Source: Acidovorax sp. (lineage in GTDB: Bacteria; Pseudomonadota; Gammaproteobacteria; Burkholderiales; Burkholderiaceae_C). Taken from it: a stretch of DNA of 64,000 nt. Made by a program: the position numbers and the translations under genes. Shown piece by piece: positions 49,182 to 60,060 of the stretch. Position 1 is the first letter of the stretch. The number at the start of each line of letters is the position of its first letter. Under the pieces are notes generated by a model. It saw nothing but the letters and a program-made list of their open reading frames with translations. It did not search any database and was not told the DNA's origin. The DNA lies in the NCBI RefSeq assembly GCF_027492855.1, contig NZ_JAPUDY010000031.1:1-64000 (forward strand), read 5' to 3'.

Positions 49182-51575
49182 CTATCCCTTGGAGTCAAAA
49201 ACCTCCAGGCGATTGCGGCCACCGTGTTTGGCGCGGTACAGGGCCGCATCGGCGGACTGCACCAGAGAGTCTGGCCGACCTTGCGCATCTGGCACGGCGC
49301 TGGCAATGCCCAGGCTGATCGTGACGATGGGCGCGGTGGGTGAGCGGGGGTGGGCCAGGGCCGCGTCGCGCAGGCTTTCCATGCAGCGCTGCGCGACGGT
49401 CACGGCGTCGGCCGCGAGGGTGTTGGGCAGCAAAAGCACGAACTCCTCGCCGCCGTAGCGCGCAGCCACTTCGTCTGCGCGCCGGATGTTGGCTTGCAGC
49501 AACTGGGCGACGGTGCGCAGGCATTCGTCACCCGCCAGGTGGCCGTAGTGGTCGTTGTAGAGCTTGAAATGATCGATGTCGATCAACACCACGGCCAGCG
49601 GCAGATGGTGGCGGCCGCAGCGCAACCATTCGGCGGCAAGGCGCTCGTCAAAGCGGCGCCGGTTGCCGATGCCGGTGACGCCGTCGGTGGTGGACAGCAG
49701 GGCCAGCTTGGCGTTGGCGGCCGCGAGCTCTTGCTCCTTGCGCACAAGCTGGGTCACGTCGGTGCGCACACCGGCAATGCCCCCCTGGGGCGTGCGCCGT
49801 TCGTCGGCCTGCAGCCAGCGGCCTTCTGGCAGGCGCTGCAGCACGGCATGGTTGGCGGCGCGGTGCTCTGCCACGCGTTGTGCCACCCAGGCATCCACGT
49901 TGCCCACGGCGTCCAGGTATTGGCCGTTTTCTGCGCCATAGCGTGCGATCTGCTCGAAGGTCTGGCCCGGAGCGATCAAGGGAGCCGAGATGGGATACAG
50001 GCGAGGGTATTGGGCGTTGCAGACGACCAAGCGGTCTTCTGCGTCAAACAGGGCAAAGCCTTCTGGCAGGGATTCGATGGCGTCTTGCAGCAGTTCGCGC
50101 GCTTGCAGGGCGGCCTCTTGGGCGGTTTCCAGGGCCTGGCGCTGCTCGATCAGGTCGGTGATGTCCAGGCGCACCGCCACCACGTAGTTCTCGGGGGTGC
50201 GGGTTTCGTAGATGTTGATCCAGCGCCCATCGGCCAGGCGCTGGACCAAGGTGGATGTCCGGCTTCCGTGTTCGGACAGGCGCTCGGCGATCCAGGCCTC
50301 TTCGCGGCCCTGGGCCGAGGGGACCAGGCCCCGCTCTACCGAGTAGCGCAGGAGCTCGGCAAATGTTTTGCCCAGGTGCTCGGAGTAGTCCAGGTGGGGG
50401 TACATGCGCGAGAGCTGCTGGTTGTAGAGCACCAGCCGGTCCTGTTCGTCAAAGATCTCGATGCTGACCGGAAGGGCCTCCACGGCCCGCTCCAGCAGTT
50501 GCCGGATGCGCTGGCTTTCCTGGCGGGCGGCCTCCACCTTGTGGCGCTGTTCGATCAGGTCGCTGATATCGAGCTGCACGCACACCGTCATGCCCGAGGG
50601 CGTGCGGGATTCGTGCACGTGCATCCATGCTCCGTTGGGGTAGCGGCGCACCTCGGGGCCGGGCCGGTGGCCCCGGATGGCCATTTCGTGCGCCAGCCAC
50701 AGCTCTTCCTGGCCGCTGGCTTCTTCGGGGATGCCGTGGCGCAGGCCTTCGCGCAGCAGTTCTTCGTAGGTTTTGCCCAGCGATTCGGCCGCCGGCAGGT
50801 GCGGGCGCAGGCGTGCCATCTGGTCGTTGCACAGCACCAGGCGGTCGTTTGCGTCGTAGATTTCCAGCCCGGCGGGCATGGCGTTGACCGCCTCGCGCAG
50901 GCTGAGTTCTGCACGTTCAGCGTTGTGCAGAGCCTGCTTGAGCGCGCGTTCCTTGCGCACGGTGTCGGTGACGTCGATGCGCAGCACCACCACGCCCCCC
51001 GTATCGGTGAGGCGTTCGGTGATCAGCAGCCAGCGGTCGCCTTCGACCTCCTGCATTTCGGGCTGGCCCGGCGAGCGGTGCCGGGCCATGCGATGGGCGA
51101 GCCAGGTTTCGGCGTCTGGCCGGGCGGCAACGATTTGGCCTGACCGTGCAGCGCGGCGCAATACGTCTTCAAACCGGGTGCCGTATTCGAGAACCATCGA
51201 GGTGCCCGTGTTCACCTCCCGGTACTGGGCGTTGCACAGCACGAGGCGGTCGTCGGCGTCATAGATGGCCAGCCCGTCGGGCAGGATGTCCAGGGTGGCC
51301 AATAGCTGGGTGCTTGCGCGCTGCGCTGCCGCCTGGGCCTCGCTGGCGGTGGTGTGCAGTGTCTGCGTCTGCCGTGCCAGCCGCCACTGCAGCAGGGCAC
51401 TGGCCACCAGCGCTATGCCTGCGGCCGCCAAAGCCGCGCGCGCGGCCGGGTCGAGGGGCTGGTTGGCCATCTGGGCCCAGGCCAACAGCGCCAGCCCACC
51501 CGCACCACAAACGCCCGCAGCGAGCAACGCCAGCAGGTGTCCACGGGGTAGGGTGGGGGTCATGGTGCGGTGCAT
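49182..51575 (-). CDS. Membrane-bound four-PAS diguanylate cyclase
   Basis: A 797-residue c-di-GMP synthase. Two N-terminal transmembrane helices (about residues 12-33 and 45-65) are followed by a short coiled coil and four related PAS units, each starting with a form of LPDGLAIYDADDRLVLCN (near 97, 231, 370 and 510). The GGDEF domain (about 635-797) has ARYGGEEFVLLLP. The inhibitory-site position reads RADE, one residue off the RxxD form, so feedback may be weak. The PAS_7-like units resemble each other strongly, suggesting internal duplication. Confidence 0.9.
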   Translation of the reverse strand: MHRTMTPTLPRGHLLALLAAGVCGAGGLALLAWAQMANQPLDPAARAALAAAGIALVASALLQWRLARQTQTLHTTASEAQAAAQRASTQLLATLDILPDGLAIYDADDRLVLCNAQYREVNTGTSMVLEYGTRFEDVLRRAARSGQIVAARPDAETWLAHRMARHRSPGQPEMQEVEGDRWLLITERLTDTGGVVVLRIDVTDTVRKERALKQALHNAERAELSLREAVNAMPAGLEIYDANDRLVLCNDQMARLRPHLPAAESLGKTYEELLREGLRHGIPEEASGQEELWLAHEMAIRGHRPGPEVRRYPNGAWMHVHESRTPSGMTVCVQLDISDLIEQRHKVEAARQESQRIRQLLERAVEALPVSIEIFDEQDRLVLYNQQLSRMYPHLDYSEHLGKTFAELLRYSVERGLVPSAQGREEAWIAERLSEHGSRTSTLVQRLADGRWINIYETRTPENYVVAVRLDITDLIEQRQALETAQEAALQARELLQDAIESLPEGFALFDAEDRLVVCNAQYPRLYPISAPLIAPGQTFEQIARYGAENGQYLDAVGNVDAWVAQRVAEHRAANHAVLQRLPEGRWLQADERRTPQGGIAGVRTDVTQLVRKEQELAAANAKLALLSTTDGVTGIGNRRRFDERLAAEWLRCGRHHLPLAVVLIDIDHFKLYNDHYGHLAGDECLRTVAQLLQANIRRADEVAARYGGEEFVLLLPNTLAADAVTVAQRCMESLRDAALAHPRSPTAPIVTISLGIASAVPDAQGRPDSLVQSADAALYRAKHGGRNRLEVFDSKG

Positions 51576-51862
51576 GCGGTAAGGCAGTCGCTGGATTTTT
51601 GAAGGGGCAGGGTTACCCGGCTTGCAAAAGACCGGGAGCGAGGCAATGCGGCAGATGCCGGGCCGTTGGAAGAAAGTCTAGCAGTGCTATCGGATTTCGG
51701 TAACCGAAAATGCGGCGCTGCGAGCCTCCCCTGGGGGCTGTTGAAACCGTTCTGAAACCCGCCAGAGGGGCCACATTGGGGCGGCCTGCAAATCATCGGC
51801 ACAAGCCCTAGACTGCGGGATTCGCGATTTGTTCCGTCCCACCTTTTTACTGGAGAAACCCG

Positions 51863-52759
51863 ATGCTCGATGACGACCTCCACGCCGACGCCAAGGCCCT
51901 GCTGCCTGGCCGCACCACCGACGCGGGCGCCACCCGCCGCACCGCGCTGCAGGCGGCGCTGGGCCTGGGTTATGCGGCTGCAGCCGCGCCCATCATGGCC
52001 CAGACGGCCATTGCCACGCCGGCCGACGGCCTGACGGCGGGCGAGGTGAGCTTTACCGTCAACGGCTTCAAGGTGCCCGCCTACCGCGCCGCACCGGCGG
52101 GCAAGACTGGCCTGCCGGTGGTGCTGGTGATCCAGGAGATTTTTGGCGTGCACGAATACATCGCCGACACCTGCCGCCGTTTTGCCAAGGCGGGCTACCT
52201 GGCCATTGCGCCCCAGCTCTACGCGCGCCAGGGCGACCCATCGCAGTACACCGAGGTCGCCAAGCTCATGGGCGAGCTGGTGTCCAAGGTGCCCGACGCC
52301 CAGGTGATGGCCGACCTGGACGGCGCCGTGCAATGGGCCACGGCCAATGGTGGCGATGCCGAGCGCGTGGGCATCACCGGCTTTTGCTGGGGTGGCCGCA
52401 TCACCTGGATGTATGCCGCGCACGGCCCCGTGAAGGCGGGCGTGGCCTGGTATGGCCGCCTGGTGGGGCAGGCGAGCGAGCTCACGCCCAAGCACCCCGT
52501 GGACATCGCGCCCATCCTCAAGGCGCCGGTGTTGGGCCTGTATGGCGGAAAAGACACCGGCATCCCCCTTGACACGGTTGATAAGATGAAAGCCGCCCTG
52601 GCCGCTGGCTCGCCGCAGGCCAAGGCGTCGGAATTCGTGGTGTACCCCGATGCGCCCCATGCCTTCCATGCCGACTACCGCGCCAGCTACCGCAAGGAAG
52701 CGGCCGAGGATGGCTGGAAGCGGGCGCTGGCCTGGTTCAAGGCGCAGGGCGTGGTCTGA
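51863..52759 (+). CDS. Dienelactone hydrolase family protein, exported form
   Basis: A 298-residue hydrolase of the dienelactone-hydrolase family. IQEIFGVHEYIADTCRRFA near residue 92, GFCWGGRITWMY near 173 (nucleophile Cys) and YPDAPHAFHADYR near 264 give the Cys-Asp-His triad. The N-terminus has a twin-arginine-like segment (TRRTALQAALGLG) and a hydrophobic stretch, so it may be exported by Tat. No chlorocatechol genes are near; the natural substrate is unknown. Confidence 0.88.
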   Translation: MLDDDLHADAKALLPGRTTDAGATRRTALQAALGLGYAAAAAPIMAQTAIATPADGLTAGEVSFTVNGFKVPAYRAAPAGKTGLPVVLVIQEIFGVHEYIADTCRRFAKAGYLAIAPQLYARQGDPSQYTEVAKLMGELVSKVPDAQVMADLDGAVQWATANGGDAERVGITGFCWGGRITWMYAAHGPVKAGVAWYGRLVGQASELTPKHPVDIAPILKAPVLGLYGGKDTGIPLDTVDKMKAALAAGSPQAKASEFVVYPDAPHAFHADYRASYRKEAAEDGWKRALAWFKAQGVV

Positions 52760-52789
52760 CGGCCACGCACGGCCTTTCTGCCGCAGTCG

Positions 52790-52815
52790 AAGCCGCCCTT
52801 GGGGCGGCTTTTTTT
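52790..52815 (+). terminator. Terminator of the dienelactone hydrolase gene
   Basis: AAGCCGCCC and GGGCGGCTT form a perfect nine-base stem with a three-base loop and a T-run. Confidence 0.92.
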
Positions 52816-52846
52816 GCCCCAGCGGTACGGTACGAAAATTTGAATG

Positions 52847-52903
52847 AAAATGGGCGCTAGCGCTTATCCATAAAGCACAAGAAGCTATGACTTTGGTAGC
52901 AAT
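52847..52903 (-). repeat. Dispersed two-hairpin repeat spanning the ZIP start codon
   Basis: Minus-strand reading: ATTGCTACC...CATAGC, GTGCTTTATGGATAAGCGCTAGCGCCC, then ATTTTC. The plus-strand ATG 52887 and the first six codons of the ZIP gene lie inside it. Confidence 0.85.
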
Positions 52904-53705
52904 CATCCTGGCCACTTTGGCCGCAGGCATTGGCAGCGTGTGGCTGGCGGCGCTGCTCATGCGGCTGGGCCTGGGCGGGCGGGCCGACAGCGTGGGCCCC
53001 CAGCACCTGCTGAGCCTGGCGGCGGGTGCCCTGCTGGCCACGGCTTTCATGCACCTGCTGCCCGAGGCGTTCGAGAGCCAAGCGGGCGCGCACGACCTGT
53101 TTGCCACGCTGCTGGTGGGCGTGGTGTTCTTCTTCCTGCTCGACAAAGCCGAGCTGTGGCACCACGGGCATGAGCACAGCCATGCTGCAACTGTCAGCCA
53201 TGACCACGACCATGCCCATGACCACGGCCATGCGCACCACCACCATACCCCGCGCGCGGGCGGCTGGGCGGTGCTTACGGGCGACAGCGTGCACTGTTTT
53301 GGCGACGGCATCCTGATCGCCTCGGCCTTCATGGCCGACATCCGTCTGGGGGTGATTGCCGCCGTGTCGGTGCTGGCGCACGAGGTGCCCCACCACATGG
53401 GCGACCTGGTGGTGCTGCGCCAGGCCAGCCCCAACCGCCGCATGGCGCTGGTCAAGGTGTCGCTGGCGGGCGCCGTGACGGCGCTCGGTGGGGTGGTGGG
53501 CTACTTCCTGGTGGGGCAGTTGCACGACTTTTTGCCGTACTTCCTGGCCGTGGCGTCGAGCAGCTTTGTGTATGTGGCGCTGGCCGACCTGATTCCCCAA
53601 TTACAAAAGCGCCTGACGGCACGCGAAACCGTCGCGCAGATTGCCTGGCTCATCACTGGCATGGTGGTGGTCACGCTGGTGAGCGGGGCCGCGCACGCGC
53701 ACTGA
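52887..53705 (+). CDS. ZIP-family metal transporter
   Basis: A 272-residue divalent-metal importer with about eight helices. LSLAAGALLATAFMHLLPEAF (helix 2) and DSVHCFGDGILIASAF and LAHEVPHHMGDLVVL (helices 4 and 5) form the metal path. The loop between helices 3 and 4 is very rich in histidine (about 14 His within 25 residues), typical for zinc transport. The start ATG 52887 lies in a copy of the dispersed repeat; I see no strong ribosome site apart from AAGAAG. Regulation by zinc is plausible but no Zur box was identified. Confidence 0.9.
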   Translation: MTLVAIILATLAAGIGSVWLAALLMRLGLGGRADSVGPQHLLSLAAGALLATAFMHLLPEAFESQAGAHDLFATLLVGVVFFFLLDKAELWHHGHEHSHAATVSHDHDHAHDHGHAHHHHTPRAGGWAVLTGDSVHCFGDGILIASAFMADIRLGVIAAVSVLAHEVPHHMGDLVVLRQASPNRRMALVKVSLAGAVTALGGVVGYFLVGQLHDFLPYFLAVASSSFVYVALADLIPQLQKRLTARETVAQIAWLITGMVVVTLVSGAAHAH

Positions 53706-53743
53706 AAGCCTTTGTCCGTGTCTGCCGCGAGCCGATTTCCATT

Positions 53744-53763
53744 TTGCTATTTTATTTGTAGCT
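53744..53763 (+). repeat. Half copy of the dispersed repeat
   Basis: Only the first hairpin (TTGCTATTTTATTTGTAGC) is present behind the ZIP gene. Confidence 0.5.
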
Positions 53764-53808
53764 AACTATGGTGGTAGTTGTGCGGCAGGGCCCCAAAAGG
53801 CTTGAGAT

Positions 53809-54558
53809 TCAGCGCGCCAATTCTTCCCGCACGGCAGCCACCTGCCGCCGCGACACGGCCAAGAGCTCGGTCGAGCCCTGCAGCCGCACGGCCCAGCCTT
53901 CGCCCTCCTCGGGGTCGTAGTGTTTCTCCAGCGCCCGCATGGCGCGGCGGGCCACCAGCGCGTTGCGGTGGATGCGCATGAAACGCGGGGCGAATTTGCT
54001 CTCGATGTCGCTCAGCGAGCCATCCATGATGTAGCTGCGCGTGGTGGTGCGCACCGTCACGTACTTTTGCTCGGCCTTGAAGTACAGCACCTCGGCCAGG
54101 GGCAGGCGTTCGGTGCGGCCCCGGTCCTGGATCAGCAGGGTTTCGCCTTCGGGCAGGCTGGGCGCGGCGGCAGGCAAGGGGGCGCGGGTGCCGCGTTGTG
54201 CCTTGGCCAGGGCCTGCTGCAGGCGCTCGCGGCGCACGGGCTTGGTGAGGTAGTCCACCGCGTCCAGCTCAAACGCGCTCACGGCGTGGTCGGCATGTGC
54301 CGTCACGAACACCACGGCAGGGGGGTGGGGCAGGGCCTGCAGTGCATGGGCCAGGGCCAGGCCGTCCTGCCCCGGCATGTGGATGTCCAGCAGCACCAAG
54401 TCAAAGGCGCGGCCGCCCGTGGGGCTCAGCAGCGCCAGGGTTTCGGTGGCGTTGGAGGCCTCTGACGCCACACAACGCACGGTGTCGGAGCAGTCGGACA
54501 GCAGGGTGCGCAGGCGGCTGCGTGCCAGCGCTTCGTCGTCAACGATGAGGATGTTCAT
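53809..54558 (-). CDS. algR: LytTR-type response regulator, AlgR-like
   Basis: A 249-residue regulator. The receiver domain has the acidic pocket (IVDDEALARSRL), the phosphoacceptor Asp in VLLDIHMPGQDGL near residue 58 and the lysine in YLTKPVRRERL near 108. The C-terminal LytTR DNA-binding domain (about 145-245) includes FMRIHRNALVARRAM. It overlaps the sensor gene by four bases. In Pseudomonas the same pair next to argH controls alginate and type IV pilus motility; the regulon here is not known. Confidence 0.9.
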   Translation of the reverse strand: MNILIVDDEALARSRLRTLLSDCSDTVRCVASEASNATETLALLSPTGGRAFDLVLLDIHMPGQDGLALAHALQALPHPPAVVFVTAHADHAVSAFELDAVDYLTKPVRRERLQQALAKAQRGTRAPLPAAAPSLPEGETLLIQDRGRTERLPLAEVLYFKAEQKYVTVRTTTRSYIMDGSLSDIESKFAPRFMRIHRNALVARRAMRALEKHYDPEEGEGWAVRLQGSTELLAVSRRQVAAVREELAR

Positions 54559-55763
54559 GGCTGGTCGTCGGTGGGTGTGGGGGCTGCGGAGGGCATGGCG
54601 CCACGGCGGGCGCTGCCTCGGGGGCCGTTGCGGTGGCGGGTGGGCGTGTGTTGGCGCGGTTTCAGGTCGGTGGTGGGCAGGGTGATGCGCACCTGGTACA
54701 GGCCGTCCTGCACGCCTGCGGTGAACTCGCCCTGCACGTCGTGCAGCAGCGCCAGGCGCGCGCGCACATTGGCTAGCGCAATGCCATGGCCTTTGGTGGT
54801 GTGGTGGTCGTCGTCTTTGCCGTTGCGGCTTTTTTCCTTGGGGGGCAGGGTGTTGGTGATGCGCACCACCACGCGGCTGCCGCGCAGCTCGGTCAGCACG
54901 CGCAGCTTGCCGCCGCGCGGGCTGGGCTCCACGCCGTGTTTGACGGCGTTTTCCACCAGCGGCTGCAGCAGCAGCGGGGGCAGGCGGGCGGTGTCGGTGC
55001 GCGGGTCCAGGGTCCACTGCACCTGCAGGCGCTTGCCAAAACGCACTTCTTCAATGGCCAGGTAGCGGCGTGCCAGCGTGATCTCTTCGGCCAGCGTGGT
55101 CGATTCGCCCTGCTCGATGAGCGCTACGCGAAACAGGTCGGAGAGGTCCTCCAGCAGCGACTCTGCCTTGGCGGGCTCTTCGCGCACCAGGGCAATGGCG
55201 CTGTTGAGGGTGTTGAACAAAAAGTGCGGGCGGATGCGCGACTGCAGCTCGGTCAGGCGCGCCGTGGTGGCTGCGGGTGTGCGGCCCCGCGCGCGCAGCA
55301 CCAGTGCCGCCACCAGCATGGCCGCCAGCAGGGCGCCCGTGGCCGCGCTTGCCAGCCAGGGGGGCGATTCGGCCATGCCCACCAGAGCCAGCATGGCGCA
55401 GCCGTAGATACCGGCCAGCGCCCCCAGCAGCACACCGGCGGCGTATTGCAGCGCGGTGGACAGGCGCTGCAGCACCGTTTTAAGGCTGCAGGCCGTGATG
55501 AGCCACAGCAGCGTGGCCGGCAGGGCGCCGCCTGTGAGCAGAGCCAGGCTGGCCAGCCATTGCAGGGGGTTGTGGGCGCCGTACATGGCCCCCACGCCGA
55601 TCACAATCTCCACAAACAGCACGGCCCGCAGCACCACGCCGACCTGGCAGGCGTCGAACACCAGCGCCCGGCCACGGGGCGGCGGCAGGCCGCGCCGGGG
55701 GGGCCTGGAAAGGGCCGAATCCTGCGGCGGGGGCTGGGTCGATAAAATTTGCGTGTTTTGCAT
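54555..55763 (-). CDS. algZ: Histidine kinase of the LytS/AlgZ (FimS) type
   Basis: A 402-residue sensor with about four to five transmembrane helices (residues 45-160), then a His_kinase domain with [18 protein letters not shown] near 188 (phospho-accepting His), and an ATPase domain with [15 protein letters not shown] near 265 and [13 protein letters not shown] near 337. A Ser/Pro/Arg-rich C-terminal extension is longer than usual. ATG 55763 is used; the frame is open further upstream but runs into argH. It is divergent from argH with 52 bases between. Confidence 0.88.
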   Translation of the reverse strand: MQNTQILSTQPPPQDSALSRPPRRGLPPPRGRALVFDACQVGVVLRAVLFVEIVIGVGAMYGAHNPLQWLASLALLTGGALPATLLWLITACSLKTVLQRLSTALQYAAGVLLGALAGIYGCAMLALVGMAESPPWLASAATGALLAAMLVAALVLRARGRTPAATTARLTELQSRIRPHFLFNTLNSAIALVREEPAKAESLLEDLSDLFRVALIEQGESTTLAEEITLARRYLAIEEVRFGKRLQVQWTLDPRTDTARLPPLLLQPLVENAVKHGVEPSPRGGKLRVLTELRGSRVVVRITNTLPPKEKSRNGKDDDHHTTKGHGIALANVRARLALLHDVQGEFTAGVQDGLYQVRITLPTTDLKPRQHTPTRHRNGPRGSARRGAMPSAAPTPTDDQP

Positions 55764-55815
55764 TGCGGCATCCGGGCAGTCCGGGTGTCTGAACCATCGG
55801 ATTATTGCCCTCCTT

Positions 55816-57285
<1,470 letters not shown>

Positions 57286-57342
57286 AGAGCCTGTACCCCG
57301 CATCGTCTTTTTTGATCACCCCCGTCTCCCGGAGTCTGTTTT

Positions 57343-58332
57343 ATGACCACTTCTCGCCGCAACCTGTTGTCTCGCCTGGTGCGCACCGGTGCTTTTGTGG
57401 GGGCCGCGCTGACAGTGGGCCTGGCCTCGGCCCAGTCGGCCAAGCCGATCCGCCTGCTGGTGGGTTTTCCGCCCGGCGGCGGCTCGGACGCGATTGCGCG
57501 CACGCTGTCTGAGAAGCTCAAGGATGAACTGGGTGTGCCCGTGGTGGTGGAAAACCGCCCCGGCGCGGGCGGCCAGATCGCTGCGCAGACCCTCAAGGCA
57601 GCGGCGCCCGATGGCACCACGCTGTTCCTCACGCACGACCACACCATCTCCATCCTGCCCCAGGTGGTGAAGAACCCCGGCTTCGACCCGGTGCGCGACT
57701 TCGTGCCCGTGGCAGGCTTTGCCACCTTCGTGAACGCGTTCGCCGTTTCGGGCGGCACGCCCGCCAAGTCGTTCACCGAGTACGTGGGCTGGGTCAAGAC
57801 CACGGGCCATGGCAAGGGCGCGGTGGGCATTCCGGCCCCTGCCTCCACGCCCGAGTTCCTGGTCAAGCTGCTGGGCCAGAAGTACCAACTGGACCTGGTC
57901 TCGGCCCCGTACCGTGGCGCTGCGCCCATGATCTCCGACATGCTGGGCAACCAGATCGGTGCGGGCGTGGCCTCGGTGCAGGACTTCATGGAAAACCACA
58001 AGGCGGGCAAGGTGCGCGTCGTGGGCGTGCTGGGCACCAAGCGCCAGGCCGCCATGCCCGATGTGCCCACGTTCGACGAGATGGGGCTCAAGGGCTTTGA
58101 AGACCTGCCGTACTACGGCATCTACGCGCCCACCGGCACGCCGCAGAAGTTCATCACCGACTTCTCGAACGCGCTGGCCAAAGTGGTGGCCATGCCCGAC
58201 GTGCGCGACCACCTCACGGCCATGGGCCTCACCGTGGGCCACATGACGCCCCAGCAGTTGGCCACCCGCCAGCAGGCCTACACAGAGGCCTGGACGCGCA
58301 TCATCAAGGCCAGCGGGTTCGTGGCGCAGTAA
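57343..58332 (+). CDS. Bug/TctC-family extracytoplasmic solute-binding protein
   Basis: A 329-residue periplasmic binding protein of the tripartite tricarboxylate family, greatly expanded in Bordetella and Comamonadaceae. A signal peptide (about 30 residues) is followed by PIRLLVGFPPGGGSDAIART, which holds the family's ligand-binding loop, and VVVENRPGAGGQIA. No tctA/tctB permease genes are adjacent, as is usual for orphan Bug proteins. The ligand is unknown, probably a carboxylate. Confidence 0.93.
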   Translation: MTTSRRNLLSRLVRTGAFVGAALTVGLASAQSAKPIRLLVGFPPGGGSDAIARTLSEKLKDELGVPVVVENRPGAGGQIAAQTLKAAAPDGTTLFLTHDHTISILPQVVKNPGFDPVRDFVPVAGFATFVNAFAVSGGTPAKSFTEYVGWVKTTGHGKGAVGIPAPASTPEFLVKLLGQKYQLDLVSAPYRGAAPMISDMLGNQIGAGVASVQDFMENHKAGKVRVVGVLGTKRQAAMPDVPTFDEMGLKGFEDLPYYGIYAPTGTPQKFITDFSNALAKVVAMPDVRDHLTAMGLTVGHMTPQQLATRQQAYTEAWTRIIKASGFVAQ

Positions 58333-58406
58333 CCTAACCGTCCCCGGCCGTCCATTCGCACGGCCTCGTAACGCGTTCCAGGGCCACAAACCCGCAAAAT
58401 CGCCCC

Positions 58407-59879
58407 ATGTTTTACGCCATACCCCTGGAACACCGCCCCACCTGGCGCAACCCGCCGTGGATGACGGTGCTGCTGATCGTGGTCAACATGGTCGTGTTCT
58501 GGGGCCCCCAGCGCAGCGAAGAAAACGCCCGCGACCGCGCTGCCGCCTTTTACGTGGCCAGCCCCTTGCCCGCCATCGAAGTGCCGCGCTTCGTGGCCTG
58601 GCTGGAGGAAACCGGCGACAAGCACTTGAAGGAAGCGCGCACCCTGCAAAAAGCGGGTGAAAACGAACTGTTGCTGCGCTGGATGGAGCAGAAAGACGAC
58701 TTTCAGAAGCGCCTGAAAAGCCCGGGCTTTGTGCCCCCCGAAGACCCGCAGTATTCCGACTGGAAGGCCGCCCGCACCCAGTACGAAGCCCGGCTGCCCG
58801 CGCCCTTCACCCGCAAGTGGTCCCAAAGCTACGCCAAGGATGCCGAGCTACGCCCCATCACCTGGCTCACGGCCACCTTCTTGCACGGCAGCAACGGGCA
58901 CCTCATCGGCAACATGGTGTTTTTGTTTCTGTTTGGTTTTTCGGTAGAGCTGGCGCTGGGCCGGGGCTTGTATCTGGCGTTTTACCTGCTGGGCGGCGTG
59001 GGCGGCTCGCTGCTGGCGGGCTGGGCCTATGCGGGCACGGGCAGCTACGGCCTGGGCGCATCGGGCGCTGTGTCGGCCCTGATGGGCATGTATGCCGTGC
59101 TGTACCGGCTGCGGCGGGTGCGGTTTTTCTACCAGTTGTTCTTTTATTTCAACTACGTCACCGCACCCGCCTTGCTGCTGCTGCCCGCGTGGATTGCGAA
59201 CGAGCTGTTGCAGCACTGGCTCAGCGGCCAAGGCGTGGCCTACATGGCCCACCTGGGCGGCCTGATCACGGGTGCATCGCTGATGGCTCTGACCATGCTG
59301 CTGCGCAAGAAGCCGCTGGAGGTGCCCGTGACGCACGATGCCGTGGAAGACGACGGCTTTGACACCCACGTGGCCAACGCCCAGCGCCTGGCGCAGGGCA
59401 TGAAGTTCGAACAGGCCCTGACCCAATGGCGCGCCGCCGCCAAGCTGCGCCCACAAGACCAGACGGTGCTGAGCGCCTGGTTCAAAACCGCATCGCTCTG
59501 GCCCGACAGCGAAGATTTTCACCGCGCCGCGCGCCGCATCTTCCGCCTGCAGGCCCACGATGCGCTGACGCTCAATTTTCAGCACGCTAGCTACCGCACG
59601 TATTTTGAAAAAGCCAAGCCCGGTGCCCGCTTGCAGCCCGAGGACATGGCCCGCCTCTCACGCCGCTTTGCGCGTGCGCAGCAGTGGGGCGATGCGGAAA
59701 AGCTGTTCAACGCTTTGCATAAAACGGCCCCCACACACCCGGAGCTGGGCGAGACCTTGGGCATGCTGGTGTCGGCCCTGTGCCAGGCGGGGCGGCGGGA
59801 GCAGGCGGCTGCTTTCAGGCCGCAGTTGCAGCAACTGGCGCCGGGGAGTCCGGCGTTGCGGGGGTTGGGTGGGGTTTAG
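58407..59879 (+). CDS. Rhomboid intramembrane serine protease with helical C-terminal domain
   Basis: A 490-residue protein. The first helix is TVLLIVVNMVVFWG; a long luminal loop of about 100 charged residues follows. The rhomboid core has LHGSNGHLIGNMVFLFLFG, the catalytic serine in GLGASGAVSALMG near residue 218 and the histidine in MAHLGGLITG near 283. After the core come about 170 residues of TPR-like helical pairs. ATG 58407 begins MFYAIPLEHRPTWRNPPW, a common start for this type. Confidence 0.9.
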   Translation: MFYAIPLEHRPTWRNPPWMTVLLIVVNMVVFWGPQRSEENARDRAAAFYVASPLPAIEVPRFVAWLEETGDKHLKEARTLQKAGENELLLRWMEQKDDFQKRLKSPGFVPPEDPQYSDWKAARTQYEARLPAPFTRKWSQSYAKDAELRPITWLTATFLHGSNGHLIGNMVFLFLFGFSVELALGRGLYLAFYLLGGVGGSLLAGWAYAGTGSYGLGASGAVSALMGMYAVLYRLRRVRFFYQLFFYFNYVTAPALLLLPAWIANELLQHWLSGQGVAYMAHLGGLITGASLMALTMLLRKKPLEVPVTHDAVEDDGFDTHVANAQRLAQGMKFEQALTQWRAAAKLRPQDQTVLSAWFKTASLWPDSEDFHRAARRIFRLQAHDALTLNFQHASYRTYFEKAKPGARLQPEDMARLSRRFARAQQWGDAEKLFNALHKTAPTHPELGETLGMLVSALCQAGRREQAAAFRPQLQQLAPGSPALRGLGGV

Positions 59880-59890
59880 GGTTTGAGCTT

Positions 59891-59945
59891 GATTGGGGTC
59901 TAGCGCTTGTTGGATAAGCGCAAATAGCTATTAAATTAATAGCAT
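59891..59945 (-). repeat. Dispersed two-hairpin repeat, intergenic copy
   Basis: Minus strand: ATGCTATT...AATAGC, GCGCTTATCCAACAAGCGCTAGA, CCCCAAT. It lies just behind the rhomboid gene. Confidence 0.88.
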
Positions 59946-59996
59946 TTTTTTATCCCCCCAGCCATTCGGGTTTGTCGATGCCTGTGTGTATCCCCG

Positions 59997-60023
59997 CCCG
60001 TTCGGGCTGAGCTTGTCGAAGCC
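59997..60023 (+). repeat. Single copy of the TTCGACAGGCTCAGCCC-type repeat
   Basis: One full copy, with a decayed partner at about 59962-59982. It precedes the large palindrome. Confidence 0.8.
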
Positions 60024-60060
60024 TGGGCTGGTGCACTGGTTTGGTTGCATGCCTGTGCTG

